A stretch of DNA of 64,000 nucleotides from an uncultured Acidobacteriaceae bacterium (GCA_903842065.1 CAIMKZ010000013.1:1-64000); one strand, 5' to 3'; counted from the stretch's first letter, positions 44,616 through 54,046 are shown. Notes: generated from the letters alone by a model not told the origin. Numbers and translations are program-made.

Positions 44616-44652
44616 GTCAGCCCTCAGACATCCTGAACTCGAAGTCCGGGAT

Positions 44653-44670
44653 GAGGTCAGACCACAGTAT
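44653..44670 (-). promoter_or_regulatory. uxaC promoter with GntR-type operator
   Basis: On the minus strand TATACT (44670-44665) is followed one base later by TGGTCTGACCT (44663-44653), a FadR-like palindrome with one mismatch to TGGTCnGACCA. A weak TGGCCC lies 17 bases upstream of TATACT. A protein bound here would sit on the transcription start, fitting repression by the divergent GntR regulator. Confidence 0.6.
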
Positions 44671-44797
44671 ACACACTCTCCGCTGAGTGGGCCATTTTTT
44701 TTGAGCAGCCTGACGCCTTGGGTCGCGCGCGATCAGGATGTTACTCTCGTCTTGTTCCCGATTTTTTGATTTTTCTGGCTTCGGAGCAGCATCGCAG

Positions 44798-45571
44798 ATG
44801 GCGCGAACCCAACTGGTAGATCGCGACACACAACGCACCATGCTGGTGGTCAATCATATTCGCGCCCTCATTGAGGACGGAACCCTGCTGCCGGGCGACA
44901 AGGTTCCCCCCGAGCGCGAGTTCGCCCGCATGCTCAACATCAGCCGCGCCAGCCTGCGTACCGGCATCGGATATCTGGCCGCGATGGGCGTCATGAAGGT
45001 CCGCCACGGCGTGGGCGCCTTTGTTGCCGACGGGCCTCCGGAGTTCGGCAAAGCCTCGCTCAGCCTGATGAGCGCGCTGCACGGCTTTCAGTCCTGGCAG
45101 ATGTTTGAGGCCCGCATTGTGATTGAGAGCCAGCTTGCCGGCCTGGCCGCCGAACGCGGCAATGACGAGCACCACGCCGCGATGGCCGAGGAAGTAGCCG
45201 AGATGTTTGGCTCGCTCAATGCCCCGGCCGAGTACCTGGTGCACGACGTGCTCTTCCACCGCATCGTCTCGCAGGCTTCCGGAAATCCTATTCTGACGGC
45301 TGTCATCGACACCATCACTTCGGCTCTCTACGAAAACCGGCTTCAGACCGTCGAGTACTCCACCGACATGCGCGAATCGGCCGAGATGCACCGCGAGATC
45401 TACCGCGCCATTCGCGCGCGCAACGCGCAGGAGGCCCGCAAACTGATGCGCGAACACCTCGAACTCGCCCGCAACGCGCAACAACTGGAACAGCACGACG
45501 AACAGGGGTCCGAGAAGGCGCTATCTGCCCGAAAAATCGCCGTTACAGCTCCAGTTCTACGGGCTTTCTGA
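44798..45571 (+). CDS. FadR-type GntR-family transcriptional regulator
   Basis: 257 aa from MARTQLVDRDTQRTMLVV, with GGAG about ten bases before. The N-terminal winged helix is IRALIEDGTLLPGDKVPPEREFARMLNISRASLRTGIGYLAAMGVMKVRHGVG. The all-helical effector domain follows, with FEARIVIESQLAGLAAERG, VHDVLFHRIVSQASGNPIL and EMHREIYRAIRARNAQEARKLMREHL; the Asp and two His positions are the usual metal-binding set. Divergent from uxaC. By analogy with ExuR/UxuR it probably represses uronate genes and is released by a uronate. Candidate operators at 44653 and 45722 match the FadR consensus. Confidence 0.9.
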   Translation: MARTQLVDRDTQRTMLVVNHIRALIEDGTLLPGDKVPPEREFARMLNISRASLRTGIGYLAAMGVMKVRHGVGAFVADGPPEFGKASLSLMSALHGFQSWQMFEARIVIESQLAGLAAERGNDEHHAAMAEEVAEMFGSLNAPAEYLVHDVLFHRIVSQASGNPILTAVIDTITSALYENRLQTVEYSTDMRESAEMHREIYRAIRARNAQEARKLMREHLELARNAQQLEQHDEQGSEKALSARKIAVTAPVLRAF

Positions 45572-45675
45572 ATCGGAATCCAGTAGGCTTCTGTGATAAA
45601 CCAAATAAATTGTGCGGTTTAGCGGATTATGCAAATCTGGAACGAAAATCTCCGTTTCGGCCGAGTAATCTCCTA

Positions 45676-45732
45676 TTGACAAAGCCGCCGCACCTATACG
45701 AAACTAGGAACCGTTCTGAAGTGGTCTGACCA
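45676..45732 (+). promoter_or_regulatory. TonB-receptor promoter region with TGGTCTGACCA operator
   Basis: A perfect TTGACA lies at 45676-45681 with a weak -10 region near 45695-45704 (TATACG/CGAAAC). A perfect 11-bp palindrome TGGTCTGACCA lies at 45722-45732, matching the site at the uxaC promoter. The position downstream of the -10 suggests repression. Confidence 0.6.
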
Positions 45733-45814
45733 TACGTGGACCTGAATCAAAAGTGGCCGGACTTATTACCCGGCGAGGCAATCTCAAGTGAACGCAATTG
45801 CGGAGGCAACTTCC

Positions 45815-48800
45815 ATGATCTTTTTCAACCCTCTCTCCGGAGGAGCACCGGCCCCAAGGATGCGCCGGTTGTTTGGGCTGGTTACGCTGACAGTCCTTCT
45901 GGCCTTGATCTGCGCGGCGCCGTTGAGCGCTCAGCTAACCGGTAAGGGATCCATCTCCGGCACTGTCGCAGACAAGACCGGTGCTGTGATTCCCAACGCG
46001 TCGCTGACCGCGACCAATACCGGCAACGGCCTCACCTCCAAGACAGTGTCGAATGGCACGGGCGGCTTCCGTTTCTCGAGCCTCGATCCCGGCATTTATA
46101 CGCTGACGGTTTCTGCGCCGGGCTTTCAGAAGCTCAGCCAGCAGAACCTGCACGTCAACGCCATGGAGACGCTGGGCTACGACCCGGTTCTGGTAATTGG
46201 CGCTGAGAGCCAGGAAGTTACTGTGACGGCCGAGCCGCCGCAGCTTGAAACCACCAACGCCACCCTCGGCGCAACCATGGAGCAGCAGACCTACTCCGAG
46301 CTGCCCGTGCAGATGGGCGCTTACGGCCAGGCCGACCAGCGCCGTGCCACGGACTTCGTCTTCCTGATGCCCGGTGTGCAGGGCAACAACACCAACGGCA
46401 ACGCCACGACCAACACCGGCGTTGTTAACGGATCGGGCAGCCGCGGCGCGGTCTCCGGCGTTTACATCAACGGCATTCCCTTTACGCGCGCCGGCGGCCA
46501 GGGCGATCCCCGCTATGTGTGGACCGCCATCTCGGTTGACGCCGTCGATCAGTTCCAGTTGCAGACCACCGGCTACTCGGCTGTTTACGAGGGCCAGGGC
46601 GTCATGAACTACTCCATCAAGCAGGGCAAGTCGAAGTACAACGGCGCCCTCTACGAGTTCTTCCGCAACACCGCCCTCGATACCTGGGGCTTCTGGGGCA
46701 AAGCGGTCAATCCGGCCACCGGTGTGCCGGTCAAGCCCGTCGAGCACTCCAACGAGTACGGCATCAACCTCGGCGGCCCGCTGCTTCCCTTTGGCAAGCT
46801 CAAGGACAAGCTCTTCTTCTTCACCAACTACAACGGCTTCCGCTACACCAGCGCGACGCCGACGCCGATGACCTACCCCACCACAGCCCAGCAGAACGGC
46901 GACTTCTCCGCGTTCCTGGCCCTGGCAACGCCGGTCAAGATCTACGATCCGCTCAGCCAGACTGCCTGCACGGCCAACAGCACCGACGGCCCCTGCCGCT
47001 ATCAGTTTGGTTACGGCCCGGGTTCAAGTACTGGTCCCGCCGGCAATCCCAAGCTCATCGGTACGCCCAACGTCATTCCGGCCTCGGAGTTTTCAACCGT
47101 GGCCTCGAACATGATCTCGCTGCTGAAGGCGGCGGTCCCCGCCGCTTCGATCGGCACGGGCCTCTCGAACAACTACATTGCGCCGAACGCCACCGGACTC
47201 ACCAACTGGTCCACCACTTCGCGCATCGATTACCAGATCAACCAGAGAGACACGTTTACGGTGATCGGCGCGGTAGGCCGTCAGGCCAGTTCGGTTCCCG
47301 TAGGCCAGACCACCGCGGGCCGCAACGTGGGTCCGCTGCCCTTCAACTACGGCCAGGCATATGCCCCCAAGACAGCGGTGTGGACTCTCGAGGAGACCCA
47401 CGTCTTCTCGCCCACGCTGGTCAACCAGCTCAAGTGGGGATACGCCCGCTACAACGGACCGACATTCAATCCCAACGACAACCCGAACTATGCCGCTACC
47501 AAGATGGGCATGTCCGGACTGCCGGCAGGTCAGGCTTCGAACATGTTCCCGATCGTCACCTTCGGCGGCTCCAACGTTCCCACACAGTGGAACGGCGCAA
47601 CCGAGAACTCGACCATCGCGCAGAACTACACCGCGCTTGACAACGTGCAGTGGAACCACGGCAAGCACTCGCTCACCTTTGGCGGTCAGATCGCGTGGCT
47701 GCTCTACAACGTGAACAACGCCACCAAGGGCGGCTCAACGCCCTTTACCATTGCCACTACGGCCTCCGAAACAGCAGCCATCACGCCATCCAGCAACGCT
47801 TCTCCCAAGTACGCGGCCACGTCCAATACCGGCGCGGCGTTTGCCAGCCTCCTGGTCGGCGAAATCAACAAGGGCAGCTTCACCCAGTACCTCCAGCAGA
47901 CCTTCGGCACGCGCTTCCGGGCCATCTCCGGCTACTTCCAGGACAACTGGAAGCTGACCAACAGGCTCACGCTCGACTTTGGAGTCCGCTACGACTTCTA
48001 CCCGACGGCTCGGGAAATTCACAATGCCGCCAGCTTCTTCGATCCGGACCTCATCAATCCGGTCACCGGCCTGAAGGGCGCTTTGAACTTTACCGGCACA
48101 ACCTCGGGTACCAGCAATAGCCGGACACCCGCGAAGGACTTCTTCAGAAACGTCGGACCCCGCCTGGGTCTGGCCTACCAGTTCGATGACAAGACTGTCA
48201 TCCGCGCCAGCTATGGTGTCATGTTCTCTCACGGCAACGCGGTCGGCGGACTCAACACCAACATCGGCAACCTGGGCTACTCCGCTGCGCCTTCGTTCTC
48301 GGTCAACAGTTCGTTGCTGAGCACCATGCCGCTGCATGGAACCAACGGCGCAATCCCCAGCTACACCGGCGCAACTGGTGTGGCTTCCGGTCCCGCTTAT
48401 GGCACCGGCTACACCAACACCACCGGCTACACGGGCACGCCTTCGAGCATGACCTACGACGATCCCTACTATGGCGGGCGCGCGCCGGAGTTCCTCAACT
48501 GGAGCGTCGGCCTCCAGCGCCAGCTCACCAACAAGCTAGCCATGACTCTCACCTACGTCGGTTCTGAAGGCCACTTCCTTCAGGCAGACGACAGCTCGGC
48601 TCGCGGCTACTGGTCCGACACGCTCGACGCCAAGTACGCGGCTCTCGGCCTGGTTCTTCAGGATAAGGGCGCAACCATCGCCACCGACTGCTCCAAGTAC
48701 GCACTGCCCTGCCCGCCCTCGGCGGTCATGAACACCGGTCAGACGGTCGGCACCTTCCTCAAGCCGTTCCCGTTCCAGAGCGTGACCGATAACTTCGGGC

Positions 48801-49660
48801 AGTACTCCACCAACACCAACTACAACGCACTCCAGGCGCTGTTGAACCTGCGCTCCTGGCACGGCCTTACCCTGAACGTGAACTATACGTTCTCCAGGTC
48901 CATCGACAACGGCGGCTACTTCCGTACCGGTTGGGCCATTCCCGCCGGCCTGGTTTACAACGTGCCTCAGGGCTTCGCCGCAAACCGCATCGACCGCAGC
49001 GTCTCCACCAGCAGCCAGCCGCAGCACTTTGTAACCACTGCGGTTTGGAACACGCCGTTCGGCAAGACGATTCTCAACCAGAGCGCCATCGAACGTGCCA
49101 TCTTCGGCGGCTTCTCGTTCTCCGGTGTCTTCCAGGGCTTCAGCGGCTCGCCGCTGCCGGTTACAGACTCAACTTGCTCGGCCAGCAACAACCCAGGGTT
49201 GGCAAATGCCAGCAGGTTCTGCCCGCCGTCTTACAACACGGCCTTCAACGGCCCGGCGCGCATCAACGGCCGCTGGGGCAAGGACGCAACACTGGCCAAC
49301 TACACCACCACCAAGTTCGTCGATTCGACGGCCTTTATCGCAACGCCGGTGCCGACCACCAGCAACGGCCTCACGCAGTACTACTTCGGAAACGTGCCTC
49401 GCACGGCGCCGTACAAGATCTACGGCCCCGGAAACTACCAGCTCGACCTCGCACTGGTGCGCAACTTCCCGTTGCACATCACCGAGGCCACGAACCTGAA
49501 GTTCCGTGCCGAGTGGTACAACGTCACCAACAAGACCTTCTTCGCAGCGGCCACATCCAATGGCGCCTTGCAGTGGGGAAGCTCCAGCTTCGGTACCGTC
49601 ACCAGCAATGGTTCGGCAAACCGCAAGGCCCTTCAGTTCTCGGCTCGCATCGAGTTCTGA
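45815..49660 (+). CDS. Oar-like TonB-dependent receptor with carboxypeptidase-regulatory N-terminal domain
   Basis: 1281 aa from the ATG at 45815, which has GGAGG at good spacing; a GTG at 45788 is a weaker alternative. A signal peptide (LFGLVTLTVLLALICAAPLSAQ) is followed by a beta-sandwich carboxypeptidase-regulatory-like domain (GSISGTVADKTGAVIPNASLTATNT, residues about 45-125). A plug region follows (GATMEQQTYSELPVQMG, then GVVNGSGSRGAVSGVYINGIPF), and then a long barrel with repeated outer strands (ENTALDTWGFWGK-like, DNVQWNHGKHSLTFGGQ, GYFQDNWKLTNRLTLDFGVRYDFYP). It ends in RKALQFSARIEF with the C-terminal aromatic. In the pectin island with a uronate operator upstream, it likely imports oligogalacturonides. 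A terminator follows. Confidence 0.92.
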   Translation: MIFFNPLSGGAPAPRMRRLFGLVTLTVLLALICAAPLSAQLTGKGSISGTVADKTGAVIPNASLTATNTGNGLTSKTVSNGTGGFRFSSLDPGIYTLTVSAPGFQKLSQQNLHVNAMETLGYDPVLVIGAESQEVTVTAEPPQLETTNATLGATMEQQTYSELPVQMGAYGQADQRRATDFVFLMPGVQGNNTNGNATTNTGVVNGSGSRGAVSGVYINGIPFTRAGGQGDPRYVWTAISVDAVDQFQLQTTGYSAVYEGQGVMNYSIKQGKSKYNGALYEFFRNTALDTWGFWGKAVNPATGVPVKPVEHSNEYGINLGGPLLPFGKLKDKLFFFTNYNGFRYTSATPTPMTYPTTAQQNGDFSAFLALATPVKIYDPLSQTACTANSTDGPCRYQFGYGPGSSTGPAGNPKLIGTPNVIPASEFSTVASNMISLLKAAVPAASIGTGLSNNYIAPNATGLTNWSTTSRIDYQINQRDTFTVIGAVGRQASSVPVGQTTAGRNVGPLPFNYGQAYAPKTAVWTLEETHVFSPTLVNQLKWGYARYNGPTFNPNDNPNYAATKMGMSGLPAGQASNMFPIVTFGGSNVPTQWNGATENSTIAQNYTALDNVQWNHGKHSLTFGGQIAWLLYNVNNATKGGSTPFTIATTASETAAITPSSNASPKYAATSNTGAAFASLLVGEINKGSFTQYLQQTFGTRFRAISGYFQDNWKLTNRLTLDFGVRYDFYPTAREIHNAASFFDPDLINPVTGLKGALNFTGTTSGTSNSRTPAKDFFRNVGPRLGLAYQFDDKTVIRASYGVMFSHGNAVGGLNTNIGNLGYSAAPSFSVNSSLLSTMPLHGTNGAIPSYTGATGVASGPAYGTGYTNTTGYTGTPSSMTYDDPYYGGRAPEFLNWSVGLQRQLTNKLAMTLTYVGSEGHFLQADDSSARGYWSDTLDAKYAALGLVLQDKGATIATDCSKYALPCPPSAVMNTGQTVGTFLKPFPFQSVTDNFGQYSTNTNYNALQALLNLRSWHGLTLNVNYTFSRSIDNGGYFRTGWAIPAGLVYNVPQGFAANRIDRSVSTSSQPQHFVTTAVWNTPFGKTILNQSAIERAIFGGFSFSGVFQGFSGSPLPVTDSTCSASNNPGLANASRFCPPSYNTAFNGPARINGRWGKDATLANYTTTKFVDSTAFIATPVPTTSNGLTQYYFGNVPRTAPYKIYGPGNYQLDLALVRNFPLHITEATNLKFRAEWYNVTNKTFFAAATSNGALQWGSSSFGTVTSNGSANRKALQFSARIEF

Positions 49661-49684
49661 TCCGGACTGGCAAACCTGAACACA

Positions 49685-49718
49685 AGAGGCTGCCCGCAAC
49701 TCCGGGCAGCCTCTTTTT
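49685..49718 (+). terminator. rho-independent terminator of the TonB receptor
   Basis: A perfect 12-bp stem AGAGGCTGCCCG/CGGGCAGCCTCT, 6-base loop and TTTT, 24 bases after the stop codon. Confidence 0.92.
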
Positions 49719-49769
49719 AGCGCTTCTACCTTCGATGGTGATACCGCGCAGGCGAAGATGGCCTTCAGC

Positions 49770-49902
49770 CTTGAACGTGCATGACTACGGTCTTGAAAGG
49801 GCGCGACTTTAGTCGTGAAGTGGCACGACCGTAGCCTTGAAAGGGCACGACTTTAGTCGTGCCAATTGAACCTGCATCATGAATGGGCTTTAGCCCCTGA
49901 GG
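49770..49902. repeat. palindromic REP-like cluster upstream of the PL10 gene
   Basis: GGCACGACTTTAGTCGTGCC is a perfect hairpin at 49844-49863, and a variant GCGCGACTTTAGTCGTG precedes it. ACGGTCTTGAAAGGGC and ACCGTAGCCTTGAAAGGGC are near-copies, and GGGCTTTAGCCCC closes the cluster. Such clusters are typical of dispersed repeats between acidobacterial genes. Confidence 0.7.
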
Positions 49903-49932
49903 GATGCTTTCGAACGCGCGTGGAGATTTCGG

Positions 49933-51282
49933 ATGACAAAATCCAGAACTATGAAAGCGGTCTTGATCTTCACGCTCGCAACGGCGCCGCTCGCCCACGC
50001 ATCGCAGATAGGCACGAACACCCCCGCGCAATCGCTCACCCGAGTCCGCATCCTTGCGCTGCCTGCCACGCAACAAGCTCGATGGCTCACTTACCTTGAC
50101 CTCTCCCAAAAACAGCGCCGGGCCGACAAAGCTACATTCGCAGCCGAGCTGAAAAAGGCCGGCATCGCTACGCCCATCGAGCCGATCCACAACCCGGCCG
50201 CGCGCAGCATTCCGCTCGACCGTGACTCCGCATGGTATGCCACGCCCGAGGCCGAGCGCATCGCGCAGATCATCGTCTCTTTCCAGACTCCCGCCGGCGG
50301 CTGGGGAAAAAATCTCGACATGAGCAAAGCCCCGCGCGCGCCCGGCGAGAAGTACGGCCCTGACAACGTCTCGAAGCTTCTCTCGCCCGGCGACTACGAC
50401 ACTCCTGCCGATCCGGACTGGAACTACATCGGCACCATCGATAACGACGCCACCACCACGCAGCTCAACTTTCTGGCTCGTGTCATTTCGTCCAGCCACA
50501 CACCCTCATCCATAAGTTACAAAAATTCGTTTGAGCATGGCATCGAGTATCTGCTCGCCGCACAGTATCCTAACGGCGGCTGGCCGCAGGTGTGGCCGCT
50601 TGAGGGCCGCTACCACGATGCCATCACCATCAACGACGACGCCATGGCCGATGTGCTTGTACTGCTCCAAAACGCCGCAAGCGGCAAAGGCAACTTCGCC
50701 TTCGTTCGTGACGGACTTCGCCGCCGCGTGGCCACTGCGTTTGGTCTCGGCATCGAGTGCATCCTGGCCGCTCAGGTACGCGCCAATGGCGCCCTCGCTG
50801 GCTGGTCGCAGCAGGTGGACCCGCTTACGCTCGTGCCCGTCTCGGCCCGCGACTACGAGGTGCCCGCCATCTCTTCCGGCGAGACCACCGGAGTGCTGCT
50901 GCTCCTGATGAACGAACTGCCCCATCCCACTGCCGCCGAACGACGCGCCGTTTATGCGGCCATCGGCTGGATTCGCGCCACAGCTATACAAGACTTCAAC
51001 TGGCATCGCACGCCAGAGGGCAACAAACTCGATCCCGAGTCCGGCGCAGGTCCTATCTGGGCGCGGTATTATCAGACCGGCACAAACAAGCCCATCTTCG
51101 GCGATCGCGACAAGACCATCCACGACGACGTAATGGACCTCTCACCCGAACGCCGCAACGGATACGCGTGGTACGACTCGGCCCCAACTCAGGCCTTCGA
51201 CCGCTTCGCCGAATGGTCCAAACAACACCCGGAGTCACAATGGAAGCAACCCGTCTCATTGCAATCGCCGCTCTTGCCATAG
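49933..51282 (+). CDS. exported pectate lyase, PL10 family
   Basis: A 449-aa protein with a short signal peptide (MKAVLIFTLATAPLAHA). The alpha/alpha toroid has FQTPAGGWGKNLDMSK, DNDATTTQLNFLARV, LAAQYPNGGWPQVWPLEGRYHDAITINDDAMADVL, GWSQQVDPLTLVPVSARDYEVPAISSGET and WYDSAPTQAFDRFAEW, matching the PL10 pattern. The catalytic region around ARDYE and IGWIRATAIQDF is intact. It cleaves polygalacturonate by beta-elimination, producing unsaturated ends that GH105, KduI and KduD can process. GGAG precedes the ATG. The end overlaps the GH105 start by 43 bases. Confidence 0.9.
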   Translation: MTKSRTMKAVLIFTLATAPLAHASQIGTNTPAQSLTRVRILALPATQQARWLTYLDLSQKQRRADKATFAAELKKAGIATPIEPIHNPAARSIPLDRDSAWYATPEAERIAQIIVSFQTPAGGWGKNLDMSKAPRAPGEKYGPDNVSKLLSPGDYDTPADPDWNYIGTIDNDATTTQLNFLARVISSSHTPSSISYKNSFEHGIEYLLAAQYPNGGWPQVWPLEGRYHDAITINDDAMADVLVLLQNAASGKGNFAFVRDGLRRRVATAFGLGIECILAAQVRANGALAGWSQQVDPLTLVPVSARDYEVPAISSGETTGVLLLLMNELPHPTAAERRAVYAAIGWIRATAIQDFNWHRTPEGNKLDPESGAGPIWARYYQTGTNKPIFGDRDKTIHDDVMDLSPERRNGYAWYDSAPTQAFDRFAEWSKQHPESQWKQPVSLQSPLLP

Positions 51283-52448
51283 TTTCCGCTGCAACCCTGT
51301 GCCGCGCGGCAGAAAAAGATCAGTGGTCGCAGCGCATGGCCGACGCCTCCATCTCGCGCTGGCCCGATGGCCGCTTCACCGCCCCCGGCGAAAAGTGGGC
51401 CTGGAACTACGAGATCGGCACACTGCTCGAAGGCATGGACTCGGTGTGGAGCGCAACCGGCGACGCCCGCTACTTCGACTACATTCGCAAGTCGATTGAT
51501 ACATTCGTCCCGCCCGACGGCGCGATACCCACATACAAGGTCGAAGAGTTCCAGCTCGACAACATCCTCACTGGCCGCCAACTGCTGCTCCTCTACAAGC
51601 AGACAAATGACGAGCGCTACTTCAAGGCCGCGACGCTGCTCTACGATCAGCTCCAGCACCAGCCGCGCAACGCATCGGGCGGCTTCTGGCACAAGCAGCG
51701 CTACCCAAATCAAATGTGGCTCGACGGCCTCTACATGGCCGAGCCTTTCTATGCCGAGTACTCCGTCTTCACTCACAACGAGAAGAACTTCGACGATATC
51801 ACGCATCAATTTGCATTGATGGAGCAGCACGCTCGCGACCCGAAGACCGGCCTGCTCTACCACGGCTGGGACGAATCAAATCAGGAGCGCTGGGCCAGCA
51901 AAACGACAGGTCTGTCGCAGGAGTTCTGGGCGCGCGCCATGGGCTGGTACATGATGGCCCTCGTCGACACGCTTGACTACTATCCCGCCAACCACCCCGG
52001 CCGCGCCAAACTCCTTGCTATCCTCAATCGCGAAGCCGCGGCGGTCGCAAAGTATCAGGACGCAAAGACCGGCCTCTGGTATCAGGTTGTAGACAAGGCC
52101 TCTGCCAAGGGCAACTACCTCGAATCTTCCGCTGCTTGCATGTTTGTCTATGCGCTTGCAAAGGGAGTGCATCGCGGCTATCTGCCCGCGCAATATCTCT
52201 CGAACGCACAGCGCGGATACAAAGGCATTCTGACGAAGTTCATCACCGTCGCGCCGGAACACGATGTCTCGCTGACAACCACAGTAAAGGCCGCGGGCCT
52301 CGGCGGCGACCCTTATCGCGACGGCACTTTCGCCTACTACATCGGCGAGAAGACCATCAGCAACGACACCAAAGGCGTAGGCGCATTTCTGCTGGCCGCA
52401 TCCGAGATGGAAGCACAGCCACAGGTTGTGAAGGGAATACAGAAATAG
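51240..52448 (+). CDS. exported unsaturated rhamnogalacturonyl/glucuronyl hydrolase, GH105
   Basis: 402 aa from MEATRLIAIAALAIVSAATLCRA (signal peptide), with GGAG seven bases upstream. It is in a different frame from the PL10 gene and overlaps it by 43 bases, which indicates coupled expression. GH105 features are WAWNYEIGTLLEGMDSVW, DNILTGRQLLLLY, FWHKQRYPNQMWLDGLYMAEPFYAEY, GLLYHGWDES, FWARAMGWYMMALVD, ESSAACMFVYAL, and late GGDPYRDGTFAYYIGE. The MWLDGLYM Asp is the expected catalytic residue. It removes the unsaturated uronate left by lyases from oligosaccharide ends; the signal peptide places it in the periplasm. Confidence 0.92.
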   Translation: MEATRLIAIAALAIVSAATLCRAAEKDQWSQRMADASISRWPDGRFTAPGEKWAWNYEIGTLLEGMDSVWSATGDARYFDYIRKSIDTFVPPDGAIPTYKVEEFQLDNILTGRQLLLLYKQTNDERYFKAATLLYDQLQHQPRNASGGFWHKQRYPNQMWLDGLYMAEPFYAEYSVFTHNEKNFDDITHQFALMEQHARDPKTGLLYHGWDESNQERWASKTTGLSQEFWARAMGWYMMALVDTLDYYPANHPGRAKLLAILNREAAAVAKYQDAKTGLWYQVVDKASAKGNYLESSAACMFVYALAKGVHRGYLPAQYLSNAQRGYKGILTKFITVAPEHDVSLTTTVKAAGLGGDPYRDGTFAYYIGEKTISNDTKGVGAFLLAASEMEAQPQVVKGIQK

Positions 52449-52496
52449 GTGCCCCACCCTCGCGACGTCTTTGTCTTTGTCGCTAGGGTGGGGTAG
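52447..52496. repeat. hairpin between convergent GH105 and acetylesterase genes
   Basis: GGTGCCCCACCCTCGCGAC pairs imperfectly with GTCGCTAGGGTGGGG around a GTCTTTGTCTTT loop. It resembles the GGGTGCCC family in its left end and may terminate both genes. Confidence 0.55.
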
Positions 52497-52498
52497 CT

Positions 52499-53941
52499 CT
52501 AAGGCTTAGCTGCCAAGCCCTTGATGTCAGGCCCCAGCTCCGGACAAACGCTGGCCAGGCTGTCGGCCACCATGCGCCCAAAGACCTCAGTCCCATGCGC
52601 GTTGATGTGCGTGCGGTCGAGCGTGCTCCCATTCGCATCCGGCTTCTGCACCGCATCGAACTGGTCGGCCTCGTCCTGTGTCATCGTGCGCAGCAGCTTA
52701 GTGCTTTGCGCGTTCAGATCGATCACCTGCGCCTGCGCCTCTTCCGCCACACGTTTCGCTGCATTAGCATAGGCCTCCAGGTCTTCAACCAGCTTGCCGT
52801 CCTTGTAACTCCGCCGCGATAGGGAAGTGACAATCACCGGAATCGCGCCTGCCGCGCGCGCCTCGTCGATATACCGGCGCATATTGGCCGCGTAAGTTGT
52901 CTCGGGATCGGTCTCGCGATCCGGCCCCTTGCCCGGCATATCGTTGTGCCCGAACTGAATCAAAATGTAGTCGCCGTGCTCGGCCAGCACGCCCTTCCAA
53001 AGCCCTTCGTCGTAGAAGCTCTTCGAGCTGCGCCCGTTGTGCGCCAGGTTCACGCACGCCACATTCGGCGTGAGCAGCGCGCAGAAGCCCGGACCCCAAC
53101 CGGTTCCGACATTCACCGTCGAATCCCCAGCCAGCACAATCTTTACCGGCGCGCCATGCAGAATCGCAACGCTACGCACTCCTTCGGCCGGCAGCGACGC
53201 GGCAACAGAGCGCACATGCTTCGCCAGCGCAGGCGCTACCTTGCCCAGAGCAACCGCCACCATCCGCCCAAACACAAACGAACCCGCATAGTTCAGGTGT
53301 GTCTTGTCTGGAATCGTGCCGCCGTTAGCATCCTTCTTCGTGATCCCCAGATCGTTGCCCTGCGCTTCGGTGATGGTGTCGAGATAGGCGATGCTCTCGG
53401 CCTGCAAGTCTATCAGCGGAACGCGCTCGGCCTTTGCCACCTTGCGCATCGCCTCGGCGTGTGCCAGCAGGTCGGAGTGAATCTTGCCGTCGGCCTGGTA
53501 GTACCGCCGTGAGAGCGGAGTAACGAGAATGGGCTTGATCCCGTGCGCGCGCGCCTCCGCGATATAGCGCTTCAGATTCACCGGGTACTCTGTAGCGAGA
53601 TTCGTCTCTCGCGCCAGATGCTGCGTGCTCTCCTCGTCGTTGTGCCCAAACTGGATCAGCATGTAGTCAGGCTTTGCGGCTAGCGCCTTCGTCCAGTAGC
53701 CCTCGGCAGAATAGGTCTTGGTACTCGCTCCGCTCTTGGCCGCATTCAGGCAGACCACGTCCTCGGTCAGGTTCGCGCAGAAACCCAGCCCGTATCCGGC
53801 GTTGCGGGTCTGCGTCGAGTCGCCCACCAGTTCGATGCGCACCTTCGCCTTTGGAGCAGCCGCGTTGCCCGGCTGCTGTGCATCGCCAAGCCCGGCGGCC
53901 AAACCAACGACAGCAAGAAAAACCGTAATCGCCCTGTGCAT
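52499..53941 (-). CDS. tandem-domain SGNH hydrolase, rhamnogalacturonan acetylesterase type (CE12-like)
   Basis: A 480-aa protein with signal peptide (ITVFLAVVGLAAGLGDAQ) and two full SGNH domains. Domain 1 has GDSTQTRNAGYGLGF (Ser42), IQFGHND (99-102) and DKTHLN (Asp212/His215). Domain 2 has GDSTVNVGTGWGPGF (Ser274), IQFGHND (331-334) and DRTHIN near residue 445. Both keep the Ser-Gly-Asn-His set, so both may be active. Each domain is about 215 residues, as in single RGAE/YxiM enzymes. They remove acetyl groups from rhamnogalacturonan I so that lyases and hydrolases can act. It is convergent with GH105. Confidence 0.88.
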   Translation of the reverse strand: MHRAITVFLAVVGLAAGLGDAQQPGNAAAPKAKVRIELVGDSTQTRNAGYGLGFCANLTEDVVCLNAAKSGASTKTYSAEGYWTKALAAKPDYMLIQFGHNDEESTQHLARETNLATEYPVNLKRYIAEARAHGIKPILVTPLSRRYYQADGKIHSDLLAHAEAMRKVAKAERVPLIDLQAESIAYLDTITEAQGNDLGITKKDANGGTIPDKTHLNYAGSFVFGRMVAVALGKVAPALAKHVRSVAASLPAEGVRSVAILHGAPVKIVLAGDSTVNVGTGWGPGFCALLTPNVACVNLAHNGRSSKSFYDEGLWKGVLAEHGDYILIQFGHNDMPGKGPDRETDPETTYAANMRRYIDEARAAGAIPVIVTSLSRRSYKDGKLVEDLEAYANAAKRVAEEAQAQVIDLNAQSTKLLRTMTQDEADQFDAVQKPDANGSTLDRTHINAHGTEVFGRMVADSLASVCPELGPDIKGLAAKP

Positions 53942-54046
53942 CGTCGCCTCCAGAGAAACCTCGAACGCTCAGATTCTACTTCCCGAGAGGTCCGACCAGC
54001 AATCCTTTCTTTTCAGGGGCGCAAAAGAGGCTTACCTGTGCATAAA

